Assembly (NCBI GenBank): GCA_047610145.1
Contig: JBLFZF010000001.1
Span: 1 to 64,000, forward strand
Direction of reading: 5' to 3'
Source of the DNA: CAJXZP01 sp047610145
GTDB taxonomy: Bacteria > Bacteroidota > Bacteroidia > Flavobacteriales_G > Salibacteraceae
DNA length: 64,000 nucleotides
Shown: positions 15,855 through 24,456 of the stretch, in pieces
Layout: every line of letters begins with the position of its first letter
How positions within the stretch are numbered: position 1 is the stretch's first letter
Program-made: the position numbers and the translations under genes
The notes under the pieces: model-generated
Seen by the model: only the letters and a program-made list of their open reading frames with translations
What the model was told of the DNA's origin: nothing
The model's database searches: none

Positions 15855-16586
15855 GTGAAAAACTATCTATCCATATTTGTTGTTTTCTGCTTGTTCTCTG
15901 GCGTTATTGCTCAAGAATCTAAGTCTACACAGGATGTGAAGTTATATTACAGATCTAGTAATTCTTTTGGTTTAACATTCCATACAGAGGGATGGGGTGT
16001 TAGCTACAAAGCACAAAAACACCTATCTTACAAGTTAAAACGGATGTATAACTTCGAGTTTCAAAGTTTACGACATCCGAAACAAGAAAAGGTAGTTAAT
16101 TTATTTGACGATCAGGCTAAAGGGTATTTTTTCGAGAAAATAAATGCCCTAACTCAATTGCGAGTTGGAATTGGTCAACAAAGAGCTTTTGCGCTTAAAG
16201 AAGTCAAAAAAGGCGTTCAATTAGCATGGGTATATAGCGCAGGTTTTAATCTGGGTTTTATGAAGCCTGTATATGTAGAGGTGTACAACGATCAAAATCA
16301 AAAAGTAGCGGAAAGATATAATCCTGAAATACATTCTCAGGGACTAATTAGCGGACGTGCAGGAATGTTTAGAGGTTTAAACGAGATGGAATTTGTTCCA
16401 GGTGTTTATGGTAAACTTGCCTTGAACTTTGAGTATTCTCCGTACGATGAGAAATTGAAATCAATGGAAGTGGGTGTGGCCTTTGATTTATATTACAAAG
16501 AAGTGCCTTTAATGTACAGCGCGTACAATAATCAATATTGGATTACTTTTTACCTAATGTTAGAGTTAGGTAAAAAAACAGAATAG
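15855..16586 (+). CDS. Predicted outer-membrane beta-barrel protein
   Basis: Starting at GTG 15855 the protein has 243 residues and a clear signal peptide (MKNYLSIFVVFCLFSGVIAQ). The rest alternates polar and aromatic residues in strands such as SFGLTFHTEGWGVSYKA, QLAWVYSAGFNLGFM and QYWITFYLMLELG, which fits a small outer-membrane barrel of roughly eight to ten strands. I recognise no named family. The longer TTG start at 15837 lies inside a -7 promoter box. The gene ends four bases before lipA and is probably co-transcribed with it, but nothing in the sequence ties its job to lipoate. Confidence 0.75.
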   Translation: MKNYLSIFVVFCLFSGVIAQESKSTQDVKLYYRSSNSFGLTFHTEGWGVSYKAQKHLSYKLKRMYNFEFQSLRHPKQEKVVNLFDDQAKGYFFEKINALTQLRVGIGQQRAFALKEVKKGVQLAWVYSAGFNLGFMKPVYVEVYNDQNQKVAERYNPEIHSQGLISGRAGMFRGLNEMEFVPGVYGKLALNFEYSPYDEKLKSMEVGVAFDLYYKEVPLMYSAYNNQYWITFYLMLELGKKTE

Positions 16587-16590
16587 AATT

Positions 16591-17490
16591 ATGGAACCAG
16601 GAACCGTAAAACCAGTCAATTGGAAAAAACTAAATCCAGATGGTAAAACCTCAAAGAAAAAACCAGATTGGTTGAGGGTTAAATTACCTATTGGAGCAGA
16701 ATATAAAAAGGTAAGAGCCATTGTCGGGGAGCATAAATTGCATACCATTTGCGAGAGTGGTAATTGTCCGAACATGGGTGAATGTTGGGGGCAAGGAACA
16801 GCTACCTTTATGATTTTAGGAAATATTTGCACAAGGTCATGCGGATTCTGTAATGTTTTTACGGGGAAACCTTTACCCGCAGATTTAAAGGAGCCAATGA
16901 AAATTGCAAGTTCCGTTTTATTGATGGGTGTAAAGCACTGTGTTATTACTTCCGTAGATAGAGATGATATGCGGGATGGCGGTTCTATAATTTGGGCCGA
17001 GACGGTAAACAAGGTGCGTGAATTAAGTCCAGAAACAACTTTAGAAACCCTTGTTCCAGATTTTGCCGGTAAATGGGAAAATCTACAAAGAATCATTGAT
17101 GTGGCTCCTGAAATTGTTTCGCATAACCTTGAAACGGTTAGAAGGTTGACTAAAGATGTGCGGATTCAAGCAAAATATGACAGAAGTTTAGAAGTTTTAT
17201 TGCGTCTAAAAGAAGGCGGGATGAAAACGAAGTCGGGTATCATGTTAGGCCTTGGTGAGACTGAAGATGAGGTGATTGAAACGATGAAGGATTTAAGGGC
17301 TTCGAAGGTAGATGTCATGACTATAGGTCAATATTTACAACCCACCAAAGCCCACCTTCCGGTCGAAAGGTTCGTTACTCCTAATGAATTCAAAAATTAT
17401 GAAACAATTGGTTTAGAATTAGGGTTTAGATTTGTGGAAAGCGGGCCATTAGTTCGCTCGTCTTACCACGCTGAAAAGCATTTGTTTTAG
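16591..17490 (+). CDS. lipA: Lipoyl synthase
   Basis: LipA inserts two sulfurs into octanoyl groups on the E2 subunits of 2-oxoacid dehydrogenases and the glycine cleavage H protein, by radical SAM chemistry. The 299 residues show both iron-sulfur motifs: CESGNCPNMGEC (Cys54, 59, 65) for the auxiliary sacrificial cluster and CTRSCGFC (Cys80, 84, 87) for the SAM cluster. The conserved C-terminal RSSYHAEK serine segment is also present. All catalytic residues are intact. No lipB is next to it. Confidence 0.97.
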   Translation: MEPGTVKPVNWKKLNPDGKTSKKKPDWLRVKLPIGAEYKKVRAIVGEHKLHTICESGNCPNMGECWGQGTATFMILGNICTRSCGFCNVFTGKPLPADLKEPMKIASSVLLMGVKHCVITSVDRDDMRDGGSIIWAETVNKVRELSPETTLETLVPDFAGKWENLQRIIDVAPEIVSHNLETVRRLTKDVRIQAKYDRSLEVLLRLKEGGMKTKSGIMLGLGETEDEVIETMKDLRASKVDVMTIGQYLQPTKAHLPVERFVTPNEFKNYETIGLELGFRFVESGPLVRSSYHAEKHLF

Positions 17491-17625
17491 GGGACAATAA
17501 TTAGTTGCATTAAACAGTCGTTTTTTGGGATTTAATTTTTGGGAATAGTGTAAAATAAGTTAAATTGCCGGTCTTAATTTTTGAGTGTTTAAAAATAGTT
17601 GAATCAAGAATTAATTCATTGACGC

Positions 17626-17660
17626 TTTGTTTTAAGGTGTACGTGGAAATGTAAAATTTG
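17626..17660 (+). promoter_or_regulatory. Probable promoter of the 1025-residue T9SS protein
   Basis: TTTG at 17626-17629 is followed 22 bases later by TAAAATTTG (17652-17660), one base longer than the TAnnTTTG consensus. The gene's ATG is 17 bases downstream. The rest of the 186-base gap after lipA shows no gene or hairpin. Confidence 0.45.
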
Positions 17661-17676
17661 CATTAAATAATTATTT

Positions 17677-20600
17677 ATGAAAAAAAATACGCTTTTTGTA
17701 TCTGTTTTAGCGGGCTTCGGCTCATTAATAGCAGTTTTTGCGGTGTTGAATAACACCAATGAAGCTCAATATTCGCCAAAAGAAATCGCGAATAATACAG
17801 CACAATCTAAAGTTAATTCGGAGTTCTTTTCTCTAATGAGAAAAAACATCTCTACTGGTAAAGTAGAAACTTCCGATTATATCAATGCAGTGGCGGCCTC
17901 TAAAAAGGCTAAAACCGCTAGGGTGGATGGTTTAAATTGGGAGTTTGCAGGACCTGATAATGTTGGGGGTAGAGCCAGAGCCGTTATTGTTGATAATGTA
18001 AATCCAGACATAGTATATGCCGGAGGTGCCGGTGGAGGAATGTATGTTTCTACAAACGCAGCAGGAACTTGGGAATATAAGAGTTCTGATTGGGATAACT
18101 TAAATGTGTCTACCATCGCTCAAGATGGTAATGGTAGAGTGTATGCGGGTACTGGAATGTATGCGGATGCAGGTTCATCTGTAGGTGGTGCATTTCCTGG
18201 TGGAGGAATATGGTCGAGTGATGATCGAGGAGTAACCTGGAATCATTTAGTCTCAACCACTCCAGTTGTTGTAGGAGGTTCTGATGATTGGTCTTATGTA
18301 AATAGAGTTGCGGTTTCCAAGGTGTTGAATTCAGATGGTAACTATACAGTTTATGCAGCTACGCGTAGAGGTCTTATGGTATCGAAAGATAAAGGAGTTA
18401 CTTGGTACGAACCAATGACTTTACCAAACAACTGTAACAACACGTTAACTTTAAACATGCAAGAAGTAGTAGTAACTACCACTAACCGAGTTTTGGTATC
18501 GGCTAATGGTTCATTGTATGCATCTAATGATGGGGAAGAAGTGTGTTCTTATTTACCTGTTGGCATTGCTAACGGGATAGGTGGGAGTAACAGAATGAGT
18601 TTGACTGTTTGTGCTTCTGATGAAAATATGGTATATGCTTTCCAAGCGTATGGAAACCAACCTTCAACGTTTTCAATTTTCGCATCTACTGACGGTGGTG
18701 ATAACTGGAGTCCATTGGCTCCTGCTCCACCAACAACGATTATTGACAGTACCTTTGATTTAATGGGGTCTAATCCGGGTGCGTACAATCAAGCAATTAC
18801 GGTAGACCCTACAGATTGTGATAGGATTTATGTAGGTGCGGTTGAATTGTATAGAGTCAACGGTTCTTGGTCAAGTGTTGCGGTAAATTTTGGTCCTGAA
18901 CCAATTTATGTTCACTCAGACAAACATTGGTTTCATTTTAGTCCACATTCTCCATCTACTATGTACGTAGGAACAGATGGCGGAATTGGTAAAACCGAAA
19001 CTGCTGCAGCAAATTTTGTTTCTTGGACATCAAATAACCGTCATTTTGGTACAACTCAATATTACGGGGTTGCCTTTTCTAAAGTCGGTCAAATTATTGG
19101 GGGTACGCAGGATAACGGAACACATTATATCGATCCATCTCGTCCGGGGGTTTCTGGTAAAGATGGAAATCGAATATTAGGTGGTGATGGTTTTGATTGT
19201 GAGATATCTAATATTGGAAGTGTTGCTTTTGCGACATTATATTACGGTGAAATTAATAGAATTGTATACGGTAGTGGTTTTGCAAGTGCAAGGATACATC
19301 CTCAATTTGAAGGTTCTTCTCCATTTACAACGGTCATTCGTTTGTGGGAATCAACAAATGATATAACAAGTAAAGATTCGGTAGTGTTTTCTAACGATAC
19401 TATTTCTTACTCTGTTGGCTCAGGAGACGGTATCAAAAAGTTGTATTCTGGTATTGTTACCAAGCCTCAAAACTCAGCTAATTTAATCGCAGGTTCTTTT
19501 AAATTTGTAGATGTAGCTGGTGGTCAACTAGCAACCGATGCGGGTGCAAATGGTATTTTGACAAGTTTTGGAGATAGTGTAGGTACTATTGATTATGTAT
19601 CAGGAGAATATAGTGTTCGATGGACGTTCTCTCCTCCTGTAGGTTCTGCTGTGAATAGTGTTTTTCTGGTGAACTACATTGCAGGAGATACATTGAACTT
19701 AGTGTCTCAAAATATGTCGATTCCTTTTGACTACATTTTACCTGGTAATCTTGCTGTGGAAGATTCAATTAAATCTCAAGACCCTGTTCAAACATTACTT
19801 GCTGTTTCAATGGCGAATGGAATTAGAATTTCTAGAGAAGCATTGTACTTTCCTTTGGGAAGCCCTTTATTTACGAGTATTGACCTTGCAGTTACACCTA
19901 CAAGTATGGAGTTTTCTACTGATGGTAACGATTTATACATTGGGGGTAGAAACGGTAGAGTAGTTAGAGTTTCAGGATTGAACAACTGGTATTCAAGTAT
20001 TGATCCTTTGACGGTATTGACTCAAACAACTATTTTTAGTGGTAGTGCTCCAGTGTCAGGGTTGTGTTTGCATCCAACTGATCCAGGAAAACTTTTAGTC
20101 ACTCTAGGTGGATACGGTTCTGCATCTCATATATCTGAGATAACAAATGCAGATGTTGCTACAGGAAATTCATTGCGTACGGATATTAATGGTGATTTAC
20201 CAAACTTCCCAGTATATGATGCTGAGTACAACGTAAATAAGACGAATCAAGTACTTATAGGTACGGAATTAGGTTTATGGGCTAGTGATGATATCTCTGC
20301 AGGTTCTGTGGAGTGGACAGATCAAAGTGGAGCTATGGGGAAAGTACCTGTATTGGATGTGCGTCAACAGAGGTTGCCGTTTAACGAAGCTTCTAACTAT
20401 GGTATGTTTTATTTAGGAACCTTCGGTAGAGGGATATGGAGTAGTAGTGATTTAGTTTCCGTTAATGAGCCATGGGAAGATTTTTCTAGTAGTCTTTCTG
20501 TAGAAAGTTTAGAAATGTATCCTAATCCTTTAAGTACTGCTGCTATATTATCATTCGAAATGAACATAGCTGGACCAGTAAGAGTTGTGATCTATGATAT

Positions 20601-20754
20601 TTCGGGTAAATTAATCTCTAATGAAGTTAGAAATTTTGAAGCTGGAAATGTGAAGTATACTGTAGATGCATATGACATGCCTGCAGGAACATACTTTGCA
20701 ACGGTTAGCGCGGGTAACGTGCAAGGTCAAACAAAATTTGTGGTCGTGAAATAA
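17677..20754 (+). CDS. Secreted sortilin/VPS10-like beta-propeller protein with T9SS sorting domain
   Basis: This 1025-residue protein has an N-terminal signal anchor (residues about 5-25). It also carries repeated Asp-box/BNR-type strands such as GGMYVSTNAAGTWEY, GIWSSDDRGVTWNH, GLMVSKDKGVTWYE and FASTDGGDNWSPL, typical of sortilin-like ten-bladed propellers. The final 80 residues (from LEMYPNPLSTAAILSF to FVVVK) form a type A T9SS sorting domain, so it should be displayed on or released from the cell surface. Substrate is unknown. Propellers of this kind in Bacteroidota are found in glycoside hydrolases and adhesins, but I see no catalytic signature. It has its own promoter and terminator. 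Confidence 0.85.
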   Translation: MKKNTLFVSVLAGFGSLIAVFAVLNNTNEAQYSPKEIANNTAQSKVNSEFFSLMRKNISTGKVETSDYINAVAASKKAKTARVDGLNWEFAGPDNVGGRARAVIVDNVNPDIVYAGGAGGGMYVSTNAAGTWEYKSSDWDNLNVSTIAQDGNGRVYAGTGMYADAGSSVGGAFPGGGIWSSDDRGVTWNHLVSTTPVVVGGSDDWSYVNRVAVSKVLNSDGNYTVYAATRRGLMVSKDKGVTWYEPMTLPNNCNNTLTLNMQEVVVTTTNRVLVSANGSLYASNDGEEVCSYLPVGIANGIGGSNRMSLTVCASDENMVYAFQAYGNQPSTFSIFASTDGGDNWSPLAPAPPTTIIDSTFDLMGSNPGAYNQAITVDPTDCDRIYVGAVELYRVNGSWSSVAVNFGPEPIYVHSDKHWFHFSPHSPSTMYVGTDGGIGKTETAAANFVSWTSNNRHFGTTQYYGVAFSKVGQIIGGTQDNGTHYIDPSRPGVSGKDGNRILGGDGFDCEISNIGSVAFATLYYGEINRIVYGSGFASARIHPQFEGSSPFTTVIRLWESTNDITSKDSVVFSNDTISYSVGSGDGIKKLYSGIVTKPQNSANLIAGSFKFVDVAGGQLATDAGANGILTSFGDSVGTIDYVSGEYSVRWTFSPPVGSAVNSVFLVNYIAGDTLNLVSQNMSIPFDYILPGNLAVEDSIKSQDPVQTLLAVSMANGIRISREALYFPLGSPLFTSIDLAVTPTSMEFSTDGNDLYIGGRNGRVVRVSGLNNWYSSIDPLTVLTQTTIFSGSAPVSGLCLHPTDPGKLLVTLGGYGSASHISEITNADVATGNSLRTDINGDLPNFPVYDAEYNVNKTNQVLIGTELGLWASDDISAGSVEWTDQSGAMGKVPVLDVRQQRLPFNEASNYGMFYLGTFGRGIWSSSDLVSVNEPWEDFSSSLSVESLEMYPNPLSTAAILSFEMNIAGPVRVVIYDISGKLISNEVRNFEAGNVKYTVDAYDMPAGTYFATVSAGNVQGQTKFVVVK

Positions 20755-20773
20755 GCGCTAAACAATGAAATTT

Positions 20774-20806
20774 AAAAAAGGGAATCTAATCGGGTTCCCT
20801 TTTTTT
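20774..20806 (+). terminator. Terminator of the T9SS propeller gene
   Basis: AAAAGGGAA (20776-20784) pairs with TTCCCTTTT (20795-20803) around a ten-base loop and leads into a T-run. It lies about 20 bases after the stop codon. Confidence 0.85.
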
Positions 20807-20964
20807 ATGTCTTGTTGGTTATTGACTGTAGCATAAACGAGCCAGTCATGGGCCTACTTCCTGAAGTAGGAGGAACACTAAGTAGGTCCTCTAAAGAGAC
20901 GAATAAGCTTTAGTATGTAATTAGGGATAGAATAGATGTAAGGTTACTGCGCTAGTACAGCGCA
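20807..20964. other. Non-coding stretch rich in inverted repeats between two convergent terminators
   Basis: No plausible gene is present. Four short perfect inverted repeats occur: GACTG/CAGTC (20824-20847), CCTACTTC/GAAGTAGG (20853-20870), CTCT/AGAG (20889-20898) and TGCGCT/AGCGCA (20948-20964). CCTACTT could pair with either of two AAGTAGG copies (20864-20870 or 20880-20886). No TAnnTTTG promoter is seen on either strand, so transcription of this piece is uncertain. Confidence 0.4.
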
Positions 20965-20993
20965 TAAAAAAAGCCAAGCGGATGCTCGGCTTT
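20965..20993 (-). terminator. Terminator of the lpxK-to-tlpA-like operon
   Basis: Read on the minus strand, AAAGCCGAGC and GCTTGGCTTT form a ten-pair stem (one G-U) with a four-base loop, followed by a run of seven T. It lies 25 bases after the stop of the thioredoxin-family gene. Confidence 0.85.
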
Positions 20994-21018
20994 AGTGATA
21001 TTCGTACAAACCTAATTT

Positions 21019-22140
21019 CTAGAATCCGTAAATTGTATTTAACGCATCAACTAACTTAGTGCCTTTAGCATCTCTTGAAATAATGTTGCCATTTGGATCA
21101 ATTAAGAATGTTGCGGGAATAGACTGGATACCATAATCTAATGCACCTTGTGCGCTCCATCCCTTTAATTCACTCGTTTGAATCCAAGTAAGTCCGTCTT
21201 GTGCTATCGCTTCTATCCATTTTTCTTTATCCTCATCTAAAGAATAACCATAAATTTGAAGTCCTTGGTCTTTATATTTATGGTATAACTTGACAAAATT
21301 AGGGTTTTCCATTCGGCATGGTCTACACCAAGACGCCCAAAAGTCAAGTAAAACATAGTTTCCTTTTAACGAGGATAGGGCGATCTCTACTCCTTGTGGA
21401 TTGGGGTAATTAAGCTCAGGTGCAAGTTCGTTTAGAACCACTTTTTTTAAAAAACTAGCGTTTTCGTTTAGCACAGATAAATACGCGAAATTTGGGTAAG
21501 TTTTGTTTAAGTGCTCAGCAACTTTTAAAAATTCATTTGGGTTTTCATCAGGTTGAAGTCCGGCTACTACAAAATAGGCGGCAATACTTCCTGGATGCTC
21601 TTCAATAAAGTTCACTGAAAACAAATTGAAACCTGCGAACAAGTCCTTTTGAGCTTGAAAGCTGCGGAATAAGCCTTTACTATCTTTAGCTGGCTTTTGG
21701 TGGTTGATGTCGATTTTGATACTATCCATTTTTCTGCCAAGCTCCATGGTTTTATATACGACAACCTGTATAAGTTCAGATTCAGGAGAGCCAGCAACAT
21801 AATAATTACGGTAAAGATCTAGCCCATCTGCTTCCAATGTAATGTGGTCGCCTTTTTGGATGGCTACGGTTAGGTACTTTGCGAAATCAATCATAACTCG
21901 ATAAACAGCGATGTCTTCCATAGGAGTTGTGAACTCAAAATAACCGTCTTCTTGCACATAAACAGAATCAATAGGGAATAACCCGGCTGGAGTTTGTTTA
22001 ACCAACGTAAGTTGAGTTCCAGGAATATTATCGAGGTATCCAGAAATAGAAGACTCTGAATCAGGTTTAACATGAGGTTCTTCGCATGAGCTGAAAGTTC
22101 CAATGATTAAAGATAGGAATAGGATATGTATGTATTTCAT
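21019..22140 (-). CDS. TlpA/ResA-like thioredoxin-fold lipoprotein with DUF4369-type N-terminus
   Basis: This 373-residue protein has a lipoprotein signal with lipobox FSSC (Cys19), so it is anchored to a membrane on the periplasmic side. Residues about 30-120 resemble the DUF4369 beta domain common before Bacteroidota thioredoxins (SISGYLDNIPGTQLTLVKQ). The thioredoxin domain begins about residue 240, with the redox motif WCRPC (Cys272, Cys275) and the cis-proline SIPATFLID. A disulfide reductase or cytochrome-maturation role is typical of the family. It follows gatB by ten bases and is the last gene of its operon. Confidence 0.88.
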   Translation of the reverse strand: MKYIHILFLSLIIGTFSSCEEPHVKPDSESSISGYLDNIPGTQLTLVKQTPAGLFPIDSVYVQEDGYFEFTTPMEDIAVYRVMIDFAKYLTVAIQKGDHITLEADGLDLYRNYYVAGSPESELIQVVVYKTMELGRKMDSIKIDINHQKPAKDSKGLFRSFQAQKDLFAGFNLFSVNFIEEHPGSIAAYFVVAGLQPDENPNEFLKVAEHLNKTYPNFAYLSVLNENASFLKKVVLNELAPELNYPNPQGVEIALSSLKGNYVLLDFWASWCRPCRMENPNFVKLYHKYKDQGLQIYGYSLDEDKEKWIEAIAQDGLTWIQTSELKGWSAQGALDYGIQSIPATFLIDPNGNIISRDAKGTKLVDALNTIYGF

Positions 22141-22150
22141 TATTGAAAAA

Positions 22151-23608
22151 TTATGATTTTATTTTTTGCATCAATATTTTGTTCGTAATCTTAGGGTCTG
22201 CCTTGCCTCCAGATGCTTTCATTATTTTACCCATGAAAAAACCAATGAGTTTCATTTCGCCACTCTTAATTCTACTCGCTTCATCTGGGAAACCTTCAAA
22301 AACGGAATCTATAACGTTGGCTAAATCATCTTGATTAGAGTTTTGAATTAAATCTAACGACTCAGCTAATGACTTGGCTGTGGATGTTGGGTTTTCAAGC
22401 AGTGCAGGAAATAGTTTTTGGGATGCAATAGAATTACTTATTTTATTACTACGTATTAATTCAATAATTTCAGCTATTTGTGATGGTGTTATTTGAAATT
22501 CAGAAATGGAAATACCTAATTTATTTAAATGAGACTTAACCTCTCCCATAATCCAGTTAGCGGCTGCCTTATAATGGGTGGTTAATTGAACTACTTGATT
22601 ATAGTATTGTCCAATTTCTTTAGAATCAATAATGTTTAGTGCATCGTACTCGCTAAGACCATAGGTGTTTGTGTAGGTTTCAAGAAGTTCGTTCGGCAAA
22701 GTGGGCATCGATTCGCGAACAGAGGCAATTTTCTCGTCTGTAACCACATATGGCAGTAAATCGGGCTCCGGAAAGAAACGGTAATCATTTACACCTTCCT
22801 TACCACGCATTTGGATTGTTGTTCCATTTGTGGCGTCAAATCCTCTCGTTTCAGACGCAATAATAGTACTGGATTCACATAATTCTATTTGACGTTCAAT
22901 CTCAAACTCAATAGCTCGCTTTACATTTCTAATCGAGTTCATGTTTTTGACCTCCACCTTTTCTCCAAACTCCTTAGCTCCATTAAGCATAACGCTAATG
23001 TTGGCATCACAACGCATAGAACCTTCTTCCATGTTACCATCACAAACCTCTAAATATCGCACTAGCTTTCTAACTTCAACTAGGTATTCGTAAGCTTCTT
23101 CTGCAGAAGCAATCTCTGGTTCGGTTACAATTTCTAATAAGGGTACTCCCGCTCTGTTTAAATCGACTAGAGAATTAAATGGGTCAATGTCGTGAATACT
23201 TTTTCCAGAATCTTCTTCAATATGAATTCGAGTAAGACCAATTTCTTTTTTGCTACCGTCTTCTAAACGTATTCTTACAGATCCACCGGTGCAAATAGGG
23301 GTATCAAACTGCGTGATTTGGTATCCTTTTGGTAAATCAGCGTAGAAATAGTTTTTTCTTGAAAATTCGTTGTACCGAGTTATATCACTATCACACGCCA
23401 GTCCTAATTTTATGCCATATTCAAAGCTTTTTTCATTTAAACGAGGTAATGTACCTGGATGACCCAAAGAGATCGGACTAACATTACTATTGGGTGTGGA
23501 GCCGTACTGGTTTTGATCAGAAGAAAATGCTTTACTGTTAGTATTCAATTGTGCATGAATTTCTAATCCAATTACAGCAGTGTATTTATCTCTTATAGCG
23601 TTGTCCAT
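22151..23608 (-). CDS. gatB: Asp/Glu-tRNA amidotransferase subunit B
   Basis: GatB with GatC and GatA converts Glu-tRNA(Gln) or Asp-tRNA(Asn) to the correctly charged forms; GatB holds the tRNA and the kinase/transamidase site. From ATG 23608 the protein has 485 residues. Motifs are YTAVIGLEIHAQL, LGHPGTLPRLN, the PKGYQITQFDTPI loop, DLNRAGVPLLEIVTEPE and DYRFFPEPDLLP, and a C-terminal YqeY-like tail (GKIMKASGGKADPKI). An ATG at 23638 would add ten weakly conserved residues. gatA and gatC are not in the window. Confidence 0.96.
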   Translation of the reverse strand: MDNAIRDKYTAVIGLEIHAQLNTNSKAFSSDQNQYGSTPNSNVSPISLGHPGTLPRLNEKSFEYGIKLGLACDSDITRYNEFSRKNYFYADLPKGYQITQFDTPICTGGSVRIRLEDGSKKEIGLTRIHIEEDSGKSIHDIDPFNSLVDLNRAGVPLLEIVTEPEIASAEEAYEYLVEVRKLVRYLEVCDGNMEEGSMRCDANISVMLNGAKEFGEKVEVKNMNSIRNVKRAIEFEIERQIELCESSTIIASETRGFDATNGTTIQMRGKEGVNDYRFFPEPDLLPYVVTDEKIASVRESMPTLPNELLETYTNTYGLSEYDALNIIDSKEIGQYYNQVVQLTTHYKAAANWIMGEVKSHLNKLGISISEFQITPSQIAEIIELIRSNKISNSIASQKLFPALLENPTSTAKSLAESLDLIQNSNQDDLANVIDSVFEGFPDEASRIKSGEMKLIGFFMGKIMKASGGKADPKITNKILMQKIKS

Positions 23609-23640
23609 CGAGTGACTTGTTTGTTTTTGTGGCTGCAAAT

Positions 23641-24456
23641 TTAATGCATCGTTTTGACTAATTCTTTAACTAAAAGGACTAGATTTTTTTCATTTTTCTT
23701 CGCGTTTTCAATAACGTCTTCATGCGAGATTTCTTCAATAGATCCTTCCACTCCTAAATCGGTAATTACAGAGATTCCAAATACTTTCATATTCATATGT
23801 CTAGCAGCAATAACCTCTGGCACAGTAGACATACCTACAGCATCCGCCCCAATAATTCTAATGTATTTATATTCAGCAGGGGTTTCAAAAGTGGGTCCTG
23901 TTAATCCAGCATACACACCTTGGTGTAATTTGATGTTGTGTTTTTTAGAAATTGCAAACGCATTTTTTATATATTCCTTTTTGTATGCTTCGCTCATATC
24001 AGGGAACCGAGGGCCTAATTCTTCCATGTTGGGTCCAATTAATGGGTTTGTTGGAAATAAGTTAATGTGATCGTTGATAACCATTAGATCACCAATTTCA
24101 AATTCGGGATTTAAACCACCAGAGGCGTTGGACACAATTAAGGATTCAATACCCATGTATTTCATCACTCTAATAGGAAATGCGATACGGTGCATATCAT
24201 ATCCTTCATAGAAATGAAATCGACCTTGCATAGCCACTACTTCTACGCCATTTAATTTGCCAATTATTAATTTCCCTTTGTGACCATGAACCGTAGATAT
24301 GGGAAAGTTTGGAATTTCTGAATAGTTAAATTCACATTCTTTATCAATGAAAGTGGCAATACTACCTAAACCAGTCCCTAAAATAATTCCTAGTTTCGGA
24401 GATAGGTTTGTTTTTGAGGTAAGGAAACTAGCTGCTTGTTTTATATGTTCTAACAT
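23641..24456 (-). CDS. Purine nucleoside phosphorylase, PNP-I family
   Basis: The enzyme cleaves purine nucleosides with phosphate to base and ribose-1-phosphate in purine salvage. From ATG 24456 it has 271 residues, normal for the trimeric family. Motifs are LGIILGTGLGSI, TVHGHKGKLIIGK, MQGRFHFYEGY, VSNASGGLNPEFEIGDLM and TGPTFETPAEYKYIR, with the base-site VGMSTVPEVIAARH. The start overlaps the lpxK stop by 29 bases. An earlier ATG at 24507 would add a poorly conserved 17 residues. Confidence 0.93.
   Translation of the reverse strand: MLEHIKQAASFLTSKTNLSPKLGIILGTGLGSIATFIDKECEFNYSEIPNFPISTVHGHKGKLIIGKLNGVEVVAMQGRFHFYEGYDMHRIAFPIRVMKYMGIESLIVSNASGGLNPEFEIGDLMVINDHINLFPTNPLIGPNMEELGPRFPDMSEAYKKEYIKNAFAISKKHNIKLHQGVYAGLTGPTFETPAEYKYIRIIGADAVGMSTVPEVIAARHMNMKVFGISVITDLGVEGSIEEISHEDVIENAKKNEKNLVLLVKELVKTMH

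Noticed and set aside
16566..17096. A 176-codon open frame on the minus strand inside lipA
   Set aside because: It is antisense to a fully conserved lipoyl synthase, has no promoter or protein motif, and arises from codon use in the real gene.
20948..20964. TGCGCT/AGCGCA hairpin as a plus-strand terminator
   Set aside because: Although A's follow on the plus strand, no T-run does; the true plus terminator is at 20774-20806. It remains part of the repeat island only.
23654..24070. A 138-codon plus-strand open frame inside the purine nucleoside phosphorylase gene
   Set aside because: The minus strand encodes an intact enzyme with all motifs; the opposite frame has no recognisable features.
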